DNA of 64,000 nucleotides, taken from NCBI RefSeq assembly GCF_003576315.1, contig NZ_QWFZ01000035.1:1-64000 (forward strand), given 5' to 3'. Numbering within the stretch: position 1 is the stretch's first letter; each line of letters begins with the position of its first letter. The notes beneath the pieces are model-generated. The model saw only the letters and a program-made list of their open reading frames with translations, searched no databases and was not told where the DNA came from. Shown here piece after piece: positions 9,214 through 17,632 of this stretch. The position numbers and the translations under genes were made by a program. Origin of the DNA: Henriciella mobilis. Lineage in GTDB: Bacteria > Pseudomonadota > Alphaproteobacteria > Caulobacterales > Hyphomonadaceae.

Positions 9214-9834
9214 ATGGTGCAAAAAGACTGCGCGCCAATGACGGGAGCAGAAAAACGGCGAGCTGCAAGGATCGACCAGGTTCTCGATGCGGCTGCTGAC
9301 TGTTTTGTCGAATACGGCTTTCACAATGCCGGAATGGCCAAGATCGCCAAACGAGCCGGCATGAGCGTCGGCCACATCTACCACTATTTCGAGAACAAGG
9401 AGGCGATTATCGCGGCCATCGTAGACCGTGAATCAGCGCTATCGTCTCAGCGATTTCTTGAACTGGACGCCATTGCCCCCAGCGAACTGGCCGAAGCCAT
9501 GGCCGACCGCGCGGCTCGGTCAATTTCAGACAATTCCGACATCATTCAGTCGGTCCTGAACATGGAGATGCTGGCGGAAGGCCAGCGAAATCCCGAAATC
9601 GCCAAAATCATCCAGCGCCACGACGAACATGTACGAAAGCAACTGATCCGCCTTTTTGGCGAAAAGCTTGGACTTTGCGATGCCGAAGCCCGCGCTGACA
9701 TGCTGATGGTGGTCGTCTCAGGACTGGCAAGCCGCGTACTGCGCCATCCGGGGCTTGATCGGGCAAAGCTTGTCCCGGTCCTACGCCAGACGCTGATTGA
9801 TCTTATGTCCCCAGGCCCGATCTGTAAGCGGTGA
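9214..9834 (+). CDS. TetR/AcrR-family repressor, probably of the adjacent RND operon
   Basis: A 206-residue one-component regulator. The N-terminal TetR DNA-binding domain occupies about residues 15-65, with the helix-turn-helix in AKIAKRAGMSVGHIYHYFENKEAII (residues 42-66, shown here in two parts: AKIAKRAGMSVG and HIYHYFENKEAII). The remaining residues are a helical ligand-binding and dimerisation domain. It is transcribed divergently from the adaptor-pump-channel operon, the arrangement of AcrR, MexR/NalC-type and similar local repressors, so repression of that operon and of itself is the likely role. The ATG at 9214 has GGAG 4-5 bases upstream; an alternative ATG lies at 9238. The inducer is unknown. 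Confidence 0.9.
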   Translation: MVQKDCAPMTGAEKRRAARIDQVLDAAADCFVEYGFHNAGMAKIAKRAGMSVGHIYHYFENKEAIIAAIVDRESALSSQRFLELDAIAPSELAEAMADRAARSISDNSDIIQSVLNMEMLAEGQRNPEIAKIIQRHDEHVRKQLIRLFGEKLGLCDAEARADMLMVVVSGLASRVLRHPGLDRAKLVPVLRQTLIDLMSPGPICKR

Positions 9835-9868
9835 ACCTTTTGGCGCCTCGAGCGCTGTCACTATCTGT

Positions 9869-10501
9869 ATGGAGCAGACGGAAGGGACAGACTTGACGGC
9901 TTCGCGAGACGACCCGCTGGAAAATGTACTGGATCGGGCCATCAACGATATTGATGGCGAAAAGATTACCTTTGGCGATGTGCTGGACCTATTCGGCGAT
10001 CGGTCGTTTGGACCGGTCATCGCCTTTTTGGGCCTACTGGTTGTGCTGCCGCCCCTGGGAGCCGTTCCCGGCCTGCCGGCGCTGATCGGCCTGATCATCA
10101 TCATGTTTTCGCTACAGATCCTGTTCGGCGCCAGACATATCTGGGTACCCAAATTTGTGCAGAAGCGCTCAATCGGCAAAGACAAGCTGAAAGCCGCCAA
10201 CCGCCGCGCCAAGCCCTGGCTAAAGCGGATTGATAAAATGATATCCGAGCGGCTGGAATTCCTGACAGGCCGCATCGCGGTGGTTGTTGCCGCCCTGATG
10301 GTCACCCTTCTTGCATTATTGATGATCCCGCTGGAACTGGTGCCGTTCGCGGTTGCCGCGCCCGGAGCCGCAATTGTCTTGTTTGGGCTTGCTTTTGTTG
10401 CTCGGGACGGCGTGCTCATGCTGTTAGGCTATGTGGCGTCGATTGCCGCGACGGTCCTCACAATCATTACGGTTCCGTGGGGCTCGCTTCCAGGCCTGTA
10501 G
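9869..10501 (+). CDS. ExoD-family exopolysaccharide synthesis membrane protein
   Basis: A 210-residue integral membrane protein of the ExoD family, first described in rhizobia as needed for normal exopolysaccharide and for alkaline tolerance; its biochemical role is unknown. A polar N-terminal segment with ITFGDVLDLFGDRSFGPVIAF is followed by hydrophobic stretches including LLVVLPPLGAVPGLPALIGL and four or so further membrane segments. The pattern G(D/E)RSFG then PP-x-G-x3-G-P is typical of the family. I chose the ATG at 9869 because the upstream extension to 9797 overlaps the TetR gene and lacks family sequence. It is alone, 34 bases after the TetR gene. Confidence 0.85.
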   Translation: MEQTEGTDLTASRDDPLENVLDRAINDIDGEKITFGDVLDLFGDRSFGPVIAFLGLLVVLPPLGAVPGLPALIGLIIIMFSLQILFGARHIWVPKFVQKRSIGKDKLKAANRRAKPWLKRIDKMISERLEFLTGRIAVVVAALMVTLLALLMIPLELVPFAVAAPGAAIVLFGLAFVARDGVLMLLGYVASIAATVLTIITVPWGSLPGL

Positions 10502-10566
10502 GTGGTCCCTACCTCATTCAAGCATCGCCGGTCACGCTCGATTTCGCTGACAATTCAAACGATTCC

Positions 10567-10591
10567 GGAACGGTTTGCCCGCCAAACAGTT
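10567..10591 (+). promoter_or_regulatory. Candidate EcfG (general stress response) promoter
   Basis: GGAAC at 10567-10571 is followed after 16 bases by AGTT at 10588-10591, close to the alphaproteobacterial EcfG consensus GGAAC-N16/17-CGTT. It lies 14-38 bases ahead of a small ORF that resembles the NepR anti-sigma factor, exactly where an EcfG-controlled promoter would be expected. The match to the -35 is perfect and to the -10 three of four, so chance occurrence remains possible. Confidence 0.35.
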
Positions 10592-10604
10592 TGATAAGGG
10601 AACG

Positions 10605-10805
10605 ATGAGAAGGATCATGGGAACACAAAGCGGAAAGCTGACAGGTGATACGGCATGCGAGGAGACGCGTCAGCACCGGCGCGCCTTCCGAAAAGCCGTG
10701 TCCAGCGGACTGAGAAGGGCATTCCAGCCCGGCAAGCCGCACAGCCTGCCCAGTGATTTCATCGAACGTCTTCAAAAGGCTGACAGCAAAACAGCCAAGC
10801 CTTGA
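10605..10805 (+). CDS. Small protein resembling NepR anti-sigma factor
   Basis: A 66-residue ORF (or 62 residues if the ATG at 10617 is used) with AAGGGA just before the 10605 start. Its C-terminal half, with VSSGLRRAFQ then SLPSDFIERLQKAD, follows the NepR pattern of a helix IG-x2-LR-x2-Y followed by an EPVPDRFLDLLRQLD-like helix, although the YDD part is replaced and overall identity is low. NepR sequesters the stress sigma factor EcfG until PhyR binds it. No phyR or ecfG gene is in the window, so if genuine it would be a stand-alone paralogue. The upstream EcfG-like promoter supports this reading. The call is tentative; it may simply be an uncharacterised small protein. Confidence 0.4.
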   Translation: MRRIMGTQSGKLTGDTACEETRQHRRAFRKAVSSGLRRAFQPGKPHSLPSDFIERLQKADSKTAKP

Positions 10806-10949
10806 AGTTCAAAGACGGCCACGTGATGGTTAGATAGTCTAAGTTCTTCATTTTTCAGGATGATTTGCCCACGAACTGTTTCGCTAAACGAGGTGATTTA
10901 CTCCCCGAAGGCGGGTTGAAGTCTGACTGCCGGAGTTTACGCTAAAGAA

Positions 10950-12167
10950 ATGGAAGACATTATCTTCAGGCTGGAAAGCGAAGCCAACTCGGATGAATGG
11001 ACATCTCTGATCGGGGCGTCCGTAGCGTTTCGCCGAGACCTTCATCGAAAGCCGGAGCTGCCTTGGCAGGAAGAAAACACCGCCGCCGCCATCCGCGCAT
11101 CCCTCGATGCATTGAACATTCCCTGGCGTACATGCGCGGGCACCGGAACGCTCGCCACCTTGGCGATGGATGCGCCCGGCCGGCATGTCGGGCTTCGCGC
11201 CGATATCGATGCCCTGCCCATTCGCGAAGCGGGAGAGCATGACTGGGTGTCGACACACGAAGGGTGCATGCATGCCTGCGGTCATGACGGCCACGCAGCC
11301 GCCCTTATGTCGGCAGCCGCATGGCTGAAGATGCACGAAGCGGACCTGCCTGGACCGGTCACCCTGCTCTTCCAGCCGGCGGAGGAAGGCGGGCACGGCG
11401 CGAAAAAAATGATTGAGGACGGCGCTCTTGATGGTCTGGACGTCATTTTCGGTTGGCATAATTGGCCGGCGATCCCGTTCGGAAAGGCCGTCTGCCCGGA
11501 CGGAGCCGTTATGGCCGGCAACGGTACGTTCCGGATTCACCTGCAAGGCTCGGGCGGGCATGCCAGCCAGCCGGAGAATACGCGTGACCCCGTCCTGGCC
11601 GCTGCGGCAGTAACCATGGCACTGCAACAGATCATCGCGCGCCGGATTACGCCGCAAAACGCTGCCGTGGTCAGCGTAACGTCGATCGAGGCCCCCAGCG
11701 GCGAAACGGTCATCCCGGACAGCGCGGTCCTTGCCGGAAGCATCCGGATCGCCGATCCATCAGATCGGGCCCGCATTGACGGAATGATTCAAGAAATCGC
11801 GACCGCACAAGCGGCCGCTTATGGTGTCGAAGCGACCGTCGAAATCTTCCCGCGCTATGACGCGACGATCAATCACGCTAGCCAGGCCGGCGAGATGAGA
11901 GCTGCAATCGCGGCTGATCTTGGACATGACTGGCAATTCGGCGAATTGCCTGTGCCCATCATGGCGTCAGAGGATTTCTCTTACTATTTGAAAGAGTTAC
12001 CCGGCGCCTTTGCACTGATTGGTGCAGATGATGGCAACGGACATGACGTGCCATGCCACTCGCCACGCTACGATTTTAACGACCGGCTGCTGCCCATCGT
12101 CACGCGCATTTATGCGCGTCTGGCTGGTGCGCCACTGCCAACGCAATCAACCGCCCAACTGGATTGA
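10950..12167 (+). CDS. M20D amidohydrolase, possible N-acetyl-diaminobutyrate deacetylase
   Basis: A 405-residue metal-dependent amidohydrolase of the hippurate/IAA-amino acid hydrolase branch of peptidase family M20. Visible metal-site and family motifs are DLHRKPEL (30-37), LRADIDALP (82-90), MHACGHDGH (107-115) and PAEEGGHGA (143-151), with a central lid domain. It heads a co-directional set whose other members match ectoine degradation. There it occupies the place of the enzyme that removes the acetyl group from N-acetyl-2,4-diaminobutyrate, which in Halomonas and Ruegeria is an unrelated AstE-type deacetylase (DoeB/EutE). M20-type replacements are, to my recollection, annotated DoeB2 in some genomes. 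The family is certain; the substrate is inferred from context only. It ends 37 bases before the aminotransferase. Confidence 0.8.
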   Translation: MEDIIFRLESEANSDEWTSLIGASVAFRRDLHRKPELPWQEENTAAAIRASLDALNIPWRTCAGTGTLATLAMDAPGRHVGLRADIDALPIREAGEHDWVSTHEGCMHACGHDGHAAALMSAAAWLKMHEADLPGPVTLLFQPAEEGGHGAKKMIEDGALDGLDVIFGWHNWPAIPFGKAVCPDGAVMAGNGTFRIHLQGSGGHASQPENTRDPVLAAAAVTMALQQIIARRITPQNAAVVSVTSIEAPSGETVIPDSAVLAGSIRIADPSDRARIDGMIQEIATAQAAAYGVEATVEIFPRYDATINHASQAGEMRAAIAADLGHDWQFGELPVPIMASEDFSYYLKELPGAFALIGADDGNGHDVPCHSPRYDFNDRLLPIVTRIYARLAGAPLPTQSTAQLD

Positions 12168-12204
12168 GGCCGGCCGAACCATCCGACCGAAAGGAGACTT
12201 GAAA

Positions 12205-13428
12205 ATGGAACTATTTGAACGCTGGGAATCGAATGTCAGAGGGTATGCCCGGACTTATCCCACGGTTTTCAAGTCCGCTTCCAATGCCCGCCAGACAGAT
12301 GAGAACGGAAAATCCTACATCGATTTCTTTGCTGGTGCCGGTGTTCTGAATTTCGGCCACAATAATCCGAAGATGAAGGAAGCGATCATCGACTTCATCC
12401 AGTCTGATGGGATCCCGCACAGCCTGGACACGATGACAACCACAAAACGCGACTTCATGCAGGCCTTTGTCGACACCATCCTCAAACCGCGCGGCTGGGA
12501 CTATCGCATGCAGTTCACCGGTCCGACCGGAACCAATGCGGTCGAGGCAGCCATGAAGCTCGCCCGCAGGGTCACAGGCCGCAACAGGATCATCGCCTTC
12601 ACAAACGGGTTCCATGGCATGACGCTGGGCTCGCTTGCGGCGACGGCCAATGCCTACTTCCGGAACGCCGCCGGTGTCCCACTCCACTATGTCGATCGCC
12701 TGCCCTTTGGCCACCCGCTTGAAGGCATGGAGGAGACATACCAGGATGCCTCTTCAGGCTATGAGGCGCCCGCAGCCATCCTGATCGAGCCGATCCAGGC
12801 CGAAGGGGGTGTCAACGTCGCCGACGAGGCGTGGCTGAAGGAAATACGTCAGTTCGCCAAGGATCGCGGCGCGCTCTTTATTATTGATGACATCCAGGCC
12901 GGCTGTGGCCGTACAGGCTCCTATTTCAGCTTCGACGGCATGGATCTCGACCCCGACATCATTACGCTCGCGAAGGGCATTGGCGGCTTCGGCACGCCAC
13001 TCGCCATGAACCTCAACAAACCTGAATTCGACAAGCACTGGTCGCCGGGCGAGCATACCGGAACGTTCCGCGGACAGGGCATTTCCTTCGTCGCGGGCAA
13101 GGTTGCGATGGACTACTTCAAGGATGACACCTTCATGAAGGAGGTCCGTGCCAAGGGCGACCTGATGCGCACGCACCTGCAGAAGATGGCCGGGCCAGGC
13201 ATGGAAGTCCGCGGCAAGGGCATGATGCAGGGCCTTGATACCAAGGACGGCGCGCTCGCCAAGAAGATCGTCGCCGAATGCTTCCGTACGGGCCTGCTCG
13301 TTGGCGGTTGCGGCTCGGAAGGCCGCGTCATCAAGCTGATCCCGCCACTGACCATTCCCGAAGACGATCTCAAACAAGGCCTCGGCCTTCTCGAGAAAGC
13401 CGTTCAAAGCGTGATGGAGCCGGCATGA
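12205..13428 (+). CDS. doeD: EctB/DoeD-like diaminobutyrate aminotransferase
   Basis: A 407-residue class III PLP aminotransferase. The N-terminus MELFERWESNVRGYART is characteristic of the EctB/DoeD (2,4-diaminobutyrate-2-oxoglutarate transaminase) group. PLP-site features are GPTGTNAVEAA (106-116), DDIQAGCGRTG (Asp228-Asp229 onward) and the Schiff-base lysine in LAKGIGG (Lys257). In catabolism it would convert diaminobutyrate to aspartate semialdehyde. The ATG at 12205 has AAGGAG 8 bases upstream; a much longer in-frame extension overlaps the M20 gene and was discarded. Its stop overlaps the next start as ATGA. No ectA or ectC is present, so the degradative role is preferred over ectoine synthesis. 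Confidence 0.86.
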   Translation: MELFERWESNVRGYARTYPTVFKSASNARQTDENGKSYIDFFAGAGVLNFGHNNPKMKEAIIDFIQSDGIPHSLDTMTTTKRDFMQAFVDTILKPRGWDYRMQFTGPTGTNAVEAAMKLARRVTGRNRIIAFTNGFHGMTLGSLAATANAYFRNAAGVPLHYVDRLPFGHPLEGMEETYQDASSGYEAPAAILIEPIQAEGGVNVADEAWLKEIRQFAKDRGALFIIDDIQAGCGRTGSYFSFDGMDLDPDIITLAKGIGGFGTPLAMNLNKPEFDKHWSPGEHTGTFRGQGISFVAGKVAMDYFKDDTFMKEVRAKGDLMRTHLQKMAGPGMEVRGKGMMQGLDTKDGALAKKIVAECFRTGLLVGGCGSEGRVIKLIPPLTIPEDDLKQGLGLLEKAVQSVMEPA

Positions 13429-14669
13429 GACAGCGCGATGACATGACCTTCCCGCACGAGGAATATGTGCGGCGGCTGGAAGGACTGCGTGAACGCATGA
13501 AGGACCGGCGCCTTGATGCCGTGGTGATCTCGGACCCCGAGAACATCATGTACATGACGGACTATCAGACCACCGGGTATTCCTTCTTCCAGGCGCTTGT
13601 CGTTCCGCTCGACGGTGACTGCTACATGGTCACCCGGAACATGGAGGAGTCGAACGTCCATGCCCGCACCTGGGTCGAGAAGACGCGCCCCTTCGCCGAC
13701 AATGGCGATGCCATCCAGACACTGGTAGAGAGCTTCCGCGAATTCGGTCTCAACAATTCGACCATCGGCTACGAACGGAACTCCTACTTCCTGCCTGCCT
13801 ACCAGCAGGACCGTATCCGTTCGGCCTACACATCAGGGCGCCTGCTCGACTGCTTCGGCATCGTCGAGGAGGGCCGGATGCTGAAGTCAAAGGCCGAAAT
13901 CGAAGTCATGAAGAAGGCTGCCAAGGCCACCGAAGCCGGCATGCAAGCCGGTATCGACGCCGTAAAGGCGGGCGTGACCGAGAACGAAATCGGGGCGGCC
14001 GTTTCTGCAGCAATGTTCCGCGCTGGTGGCGAACCACCGGCCGTCATGCCCTACGTGACGTCCGGCCCGCGCTCGATGATCGGCCATGCGACCTGGGAAG
14101 GCCGCACCGTCCAGGATGGTGAGCATGTCTTCCTTGAGGTCGGCGGCTGTTACCGGCGCTATCACACGGCGATGATGCGCACGGTCGTCCTGCAGGACCA
14201 GTTGTCCAGCTCGATGGAGAGCGCGCAGCGTCAGATGATCAAGGCCCTGCGGGAACTGAAGAATTATATCCAGCCTGGCCTGACGGTCTCAGATGCAGAC
14301 AAGATCGTACGGGATATTGTCAGCGATGGTCGCCATGGCGGCGCGCTCATCACGCGGTCCGGCTATTCGATCGGAATCGCCTTCCCGCCGAGCTGGGACG
14401 AGGGCTACATTCTCTCGCTGATGCAAGGCGACCCGCAAATCCTGAGGGAAGGCATGACCTTCCATATTATTCCGTGGGTCTGGGGCGTCGATGGCGACAA
14501 GACGGTCGGCATTTCCGACACGATCTATGTCACCGAGGACGGCTGTGAAAGCTTCTTCTCTCTTGAGGAAGAATTCACGCTGAAGCCCGGAAAGAAGGCG
14601 TCTTCCGACAAACCGTCCGGAGATGCGTCAAAATCCAAATCGAGCAACGGCCAGGCCGCGAGCGCCTGA
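13425..14669 (+). CDS. doeA: DoeA/EutD-like ectoine hydrolase (M24 fold, metal ligands absent)
   Basis: A 414-residue protein with a creatinase-type N-domain (FPHEEYVRRLEGLRERM, DPENIMYMTDYQTTGYSF) and a pita-bread C-domain. Where metal-dependent M24 peptidases have two aspartates, this protein has LEVGGCYRRYHTAMMRT (from residue 237), and no metal set is visible. That is the hallmark of ectoine hydrolase DoeA/EutD, which opens the ectoine ring without a metal to give N-acetyl-diaminobutyrate. The ATG at 13425 overlaps the aminotransferase stop by four bases and has GGAG 7 bases upstream. A C-terminal tail of about 25 residues, rich in Lys, Ser and Asp, is unusual. Adjacent DoeD- and DoeC-like genes make this role likely; a different creatinase-like hydrolase remains possible. 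Confidence 0.82.
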   Translation: MRQRDDMTFPHEEYVRRLEGLRERMKDRRLDAVVISDPENIMYMTDYQTTGYSFFQALVVPLDGDCYMVTRNMEESNVHARTWVEKTRPFADNGDAIQTLVESFREFGLNNSTIGYERNSYFLPAYQQDRIRSAYTSGRLLDCFGIVEEGRMLKSKAEIEVMKKAAKATEAGMQAGIDAVKAGVTENEIGAAVSAAMFRAGGEPPAVMPYVTSGPRSMIGHATWEGRTVQDGEHVFLEVGGCYRRYHTAMMRTVVLQDQLSSSMESAQRQMIKALRELKNYIQPGLTVSDADKIVRDIVSDGRHGGALITRSGYSIGIAFPPSWDEGYILSLMQGDPQILREGMTFHIIPWVWGVDGDKTVGISDTIYVTEDGCESFFSLEEEFTLKPGKKASSDKPSGDASKSKSSNGQAASA

Positions 14670-14692
14670 ACGACAAGACTGGAGACAGGATC

Positions 14693-16066
14693 ATGCTGAC
14701 TGCCGTGAACCCGGCAACGGGCGACATTGTTCGCGAGGTCGAACCAGATAGCGATGAGGCCATCGAAGCGAAGCTGACGGCCTCGGTCGAAGCGTATCGC
14801 CAATGGAAGGAAAAAAGCTTTGCCGAACGGGCTGCGCTGCTGAACGCGGTCGCCAAGCTGATGCGCGAACAAGTCGAAACCCTTGCGCCATTGATGACGG
14901 AAGAAATGGGCAAGCCGATCAAGGAAGCGCGCGGTGAGGTCAACAAGTCTGCCTGGTGTGCCGAGCACTATGCTGCAAATGCTGAAGCCTACCTGGAACG
15001 GCAGGTCATCGAGTCCGATGCAACACTGTCCTATGTCGAACACCTGCCTATCGGCCCGGTTCTGGGCATCCTGCCCTGGAACGCCCCGTTCTGGCTCGCC
15101 TTCCGCTTCAGCGCACCGGCACTGATGGCCGGCAATTCCTGCCTGATGAAACATGACCCGCACGTCCCGGGCTGCGCGCTGGCGATCGAGAAATGTTTCC
15201 GCGACGCCGGCGCGCCCGAGGGGTTATTCCAGGCGCTGATGATCGAAACGCCGCGGGTCGAGGCCGTCATGCGTGACAAGCGCGTGCGCGGTATTTCCTT
15301 CACCGGGTCTTCGCGCGGCGGCGCAAAAGTCGCCGAGATTGCTGGTTCGGAGGTCAAGCCCGCAGTCCTCGAACTCGGGGGCTCCGACCCATCCATCGTG
15401 CTCGCTGACGCTGACCTCGAAAAGGCCGCCGATGTCCTGACCCTGTCGCGCATCATCAATGCGGGACAGTCATGCATCGCGGCGAAACGGATCATCGTCG
15501 AGGCCAGTGTCTATGAGAAAATGAAGACGCTGATGAGCGAGAAACTGGGCGCCTTGAAGCTGGGAGACCCTGCGCTCGAAGAAACCGACGTCGGTCCGAT
15601 CGCCCGCAAGGACTTGCGTGCCACCCTGGACCGGCAGGTCCGTAGCACGATCTCCGAAGGCGCGACCTGTCTGCTGGGCGGCGAAGTTCCCAAAGGCGAC
15701 GGCTATTTCTACCCCGTCACCCTGCTTGCCGACGTCGAGCCTGGCATGACAGCCTTCAAGGAAGAGACGTTTGGTCCCATCGGTGTGCTGATTGAAGCGC
15801 GCGACGAGGAACACGCGCTTTCGCTCGCAAACGACACCGAATTCGGCCTCGCGGCTTCCGTCTGGACCGACACCGAGCGGGGGCAAGAGATGGCGCGCCG
15901 CATCGAGGCTGGGCAAGTCAGTGTCAATGGCATCGTCAAGACGGACCCGCGCCTGCCATCGGGCGGCATAAAGGCGTCCGGTCTCGGACGGGAACTCGGC
16001 CCGCATGGCATCATGGAGTTTGTGAACGCCCAACAGGTCTGGGTTGGACCGGTTCGCGACAGCTGA
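14693..16066 (+). CDS. doeC: NAD(P)-dependent semialdehyde dehydrogenase (DoeC/succinate-semialdehyde type)
   Basis: A 457-residue aldehyde dehydrogenase of the Sad/GabD branch. Catalytic residues are Glu227 in LELGGSDP and the nucleophile Cys261 in NAGQSCIAAKR. The oxyanion/NAD region PWNAPFWLAFRFSAPALMAGN and the C-terminal EETFGPIG block are intact, and the length is normal for this short branch. In ectoine breakdown the corresponding enzyme (DoeC/Ssd) oxidises aspartate semialdehyde to aspartate, feeding central metabolism. Annotation as succinate-semialdehyde dehydrogenase is equally supported by sequence alone. It lies 23 bases after the hydrolase gene with a GGAG-type ribosome site, and is the last gene of the cluster. 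Confidence 0.85.
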   Translation: MLTAVNPATGDIVREVEPDSDEAIEAKLTASVEAYRQWKEKSFAERAALLNAVAKLMREQVETLAPLMTEEMGKPIKEARGEVNKSAWCAEHYAANAEAYLERQVIESDATLSYVEHLPIGPVLGILPWNAPFWLAFRFSAPALMAGNSCLMKHDPHVPGCALAIEKCFRDAGAPEGLFQALMIETPRVEAVMRDKRVRGISFTGSSRGGAKVAEIAGSEVKPAVLELGGSDPSIVLADADLEKAADVLTLSRIINAGQSCIAAKRIIVEASVYEKMKTLMSEKLGALKLGDPALEETDVGPIARKDLRATLDRQVRSTISEGATCLLGGEVPKGDGYFYPVTLLADVEPGMTAFKEETFGPIGVLIEARDEEHALSLANDTEFGLAASVWTDTERGQEMARRIEAGQVSVNGIVKTDPRLPSGGIKASGLGRELGPHGIMEFVNAQQVWVGPVRDS

Positions 16067-16210
16067 CCTGAAAACAGACAAACCCGATACAGCAAATTTC
16101 GAAGAAGTTTGACGCCGTCATTTTAGCGCGGCTTCAAATCTCTTCTGTAGGCCTTGACGCTGGCAAGGCCGCATTTCTCGCGGCCCGAACAGAACGTTCA
16201 GGGGCTGACC

Positions 16211-17632
16211 ATGCTGCTAGCAAAACGCATCGCAATGATCGGACGGGCGGGAATCCTCGCCACGAGCCTGATATGCGGCGCACACGCACAAACGTCGCTG
16301 GCTGGCGGAGAATCCGCTGCAGCCATGACGACGAACCGCCCGGTCGAGCGCGACCTCACGGTCACAGTGAACAGGTCCACGCCGATCGACATCTCGCGAC
16401 CATTCAAGCGAATTGCCGTATCACAGCCGGGAATCGCCGACGCTTCGCCGACGGCTGACAACCGCCTTTACGTCCGTGGCCGGACGATCGGAAGCACAAA
16501 CATCCTCGTCTATGATGACGAAGGCCGCCTTGTCGAAGTGATTGATGTCCACGTGCAGCATGACCTCGGCGCGATCCGCAGCGATGTCACCGCACTCTTT
16601 CCTGCCGTGGACCTTGATCTTCGAACTGTGGCCAATCGTCTGCATGTGCGCGGCGATGTTCCCGATGATGCAACGGCCGCCGAGATCATGGAGATCGCCT
16701 CCAGCTATGCTCCCGAAGCAGTGATCAACGCGCTCAAGATCAGCAGTCCGCAACAGGTCATGCTGGAAGTCCGCTTTGTCGAAGCATCGCGCGAGGATGT
16801 GAAGGAAATCGGTCTTGGCAACCAGGTGAGCCGCGCGGGTGATTTTCTATTCTCGACTGGGTCCAGCTTGCTGTCGGGCGGAGCACCGAAATCCATCGCT
16901 TCGATCCTCGGGCGCTCGGGCGACGTCGATATAGACGTTTTCCTGCAGGCCCTTGAGGAGAAGGGTATCATCCGCACCCTCGCTGAACCGAACCTCGTGG
17001 CGCGCTCGGGCGAGACGGCCAGCTTTCTTGCTGGCGGCGAATTTCCCGTGCCGGTGGCCGCTGACAATGACACGATCACAATCGAATTCCGCGAGTTCGG
17101 CGTGAGCCTCGATTTTACGCCCACGATCCTTTCGGATTCCAAGATGAGCCTGGAGGTTCGTCCGGAAGTCAGCCAGCTTGATCCGCGCAACTCGGTCCGT
17201 CTTGCCGATGTCGAAATCCCGGCCCTCAGCGTACGCCGGGCACACACTATCGTCGAGCTTGCCGACGGCGAGAGTTTTGCGATTGCGGGCCTGATCCAGA
17301 ACACGGTCGACAGCACCTCGCTACAGACACCTTGGCTCGCGGATGTGCCCGTCATTGGTGCGCTTTTCCGTTCCAATCGTTTCCGCGAGAACGAGACCGA
17401 ACTCGTCATCATCATCACGCCCCGCCTTGTTCACCCTGCAGGCCGCGGCACGCGCCTGTCTGACCCGCTGGAACAGACGCGTGCGCCATCGGACATTGAA
17501 CGGGTGTTTCTCGGCGACCTTGAAAAAGGCGCGGACAGGCCACTCGGCGAGGCAGTCAAGTCCAATATCGAAACCCAGTCAGTCCGCCCGGACCTGGGCT
17601 ACGTGCCCCAATTTTCGGAGGGCGCAGAATGA
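16211..17632 (+). CDS. cpaC: Tad/Flp pilus secretin CpaC (RcpA)
   Basis: A 473-residue outer-membrane secretin that forms the exit channel for Flp pili. A signal peptide (MLLAKRIAMIGRAGILATSLICGAHA) is followed by the pilus-assembly N-domain (RSTPIDISRPFKRIAVSQPG, NRLYVRGRTIGSTNILVYD), a BON-like segment and the C-terminal secretin domain. The latter has the conserved VEVRFVEASR-like strand, EPNLVARSGETASFLAGGEFP, and the closing LIQNTVDS...PVIGALFRS...ETELVIIITPRLV. The start at 16211 precedes the signal peptide directly; the longer frame to 16154 adds no signal. Its stop overlaps cpaE by four bases. It is the first gene of a five-gene rightward operon. Confidence 0.95.
   Translation: MLLAKRIAMIGRAGILATSLICGAHAQTSLAGGESAAAMTTNRPVERDLTVTVNRSTPIDISRPFKRIAVSQPGIADASPTADNRLYVRGRTIGSTNILVYDDEGRLVEVIDVHVQHDLGAIRSDVTALFPAVDLDLRTVANRLHVRGDVPDDATAAEIMEIASSYAPEAVINALKISSPQQVMLEVRFVEASREDVKEIGLGNQVSRAGDFLFSTGSSLLSGGAPKSIASILGRSGDVDIDVFLQALEEKGIIRTLAEPNLVARSGETASFLAGGEFPVPVAADNDTITIEFREFGVSLDFTPTILSDSKMSLEVRPEVSQLDPRNSVRLADVEIPALSVRRAHTIVELADGESFAIAGLIQNTVDSTSLQTPWLADVPVIGALFRSNRFRENETELVIIITPRLVHPAGRGTRLSDPLEQTRAPSDIERVFLGDLEKGADRPLGEAVKSNIETQSVRPDLGYVPQFSEGAE

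Noticed and set aside
10884-11657. A 257-codon minus-strand frame over the M20 gene
   Set aside because: It is antisense to the M20 amidohydrolase, whose metal-binding motifs are clear; no domain seen.
12205-13428. Reading the EctB-like aminotransferase as part of ectoine biosynthesis
   Set aside because: No ectA, ectC or ectD is nearby, and the adjacent hydrolase and dehydrogenase match degradation instead.
16067-16210. Search for paired CtrA boxes (TTAA-N7-TTAA) ahead of the pilus operon
   Set aside because: Only isolated TTAACC half-sites were seen in the region, near the cpaB upstream sequence at about 23285 and 23332; none has the second half at the right spacing.
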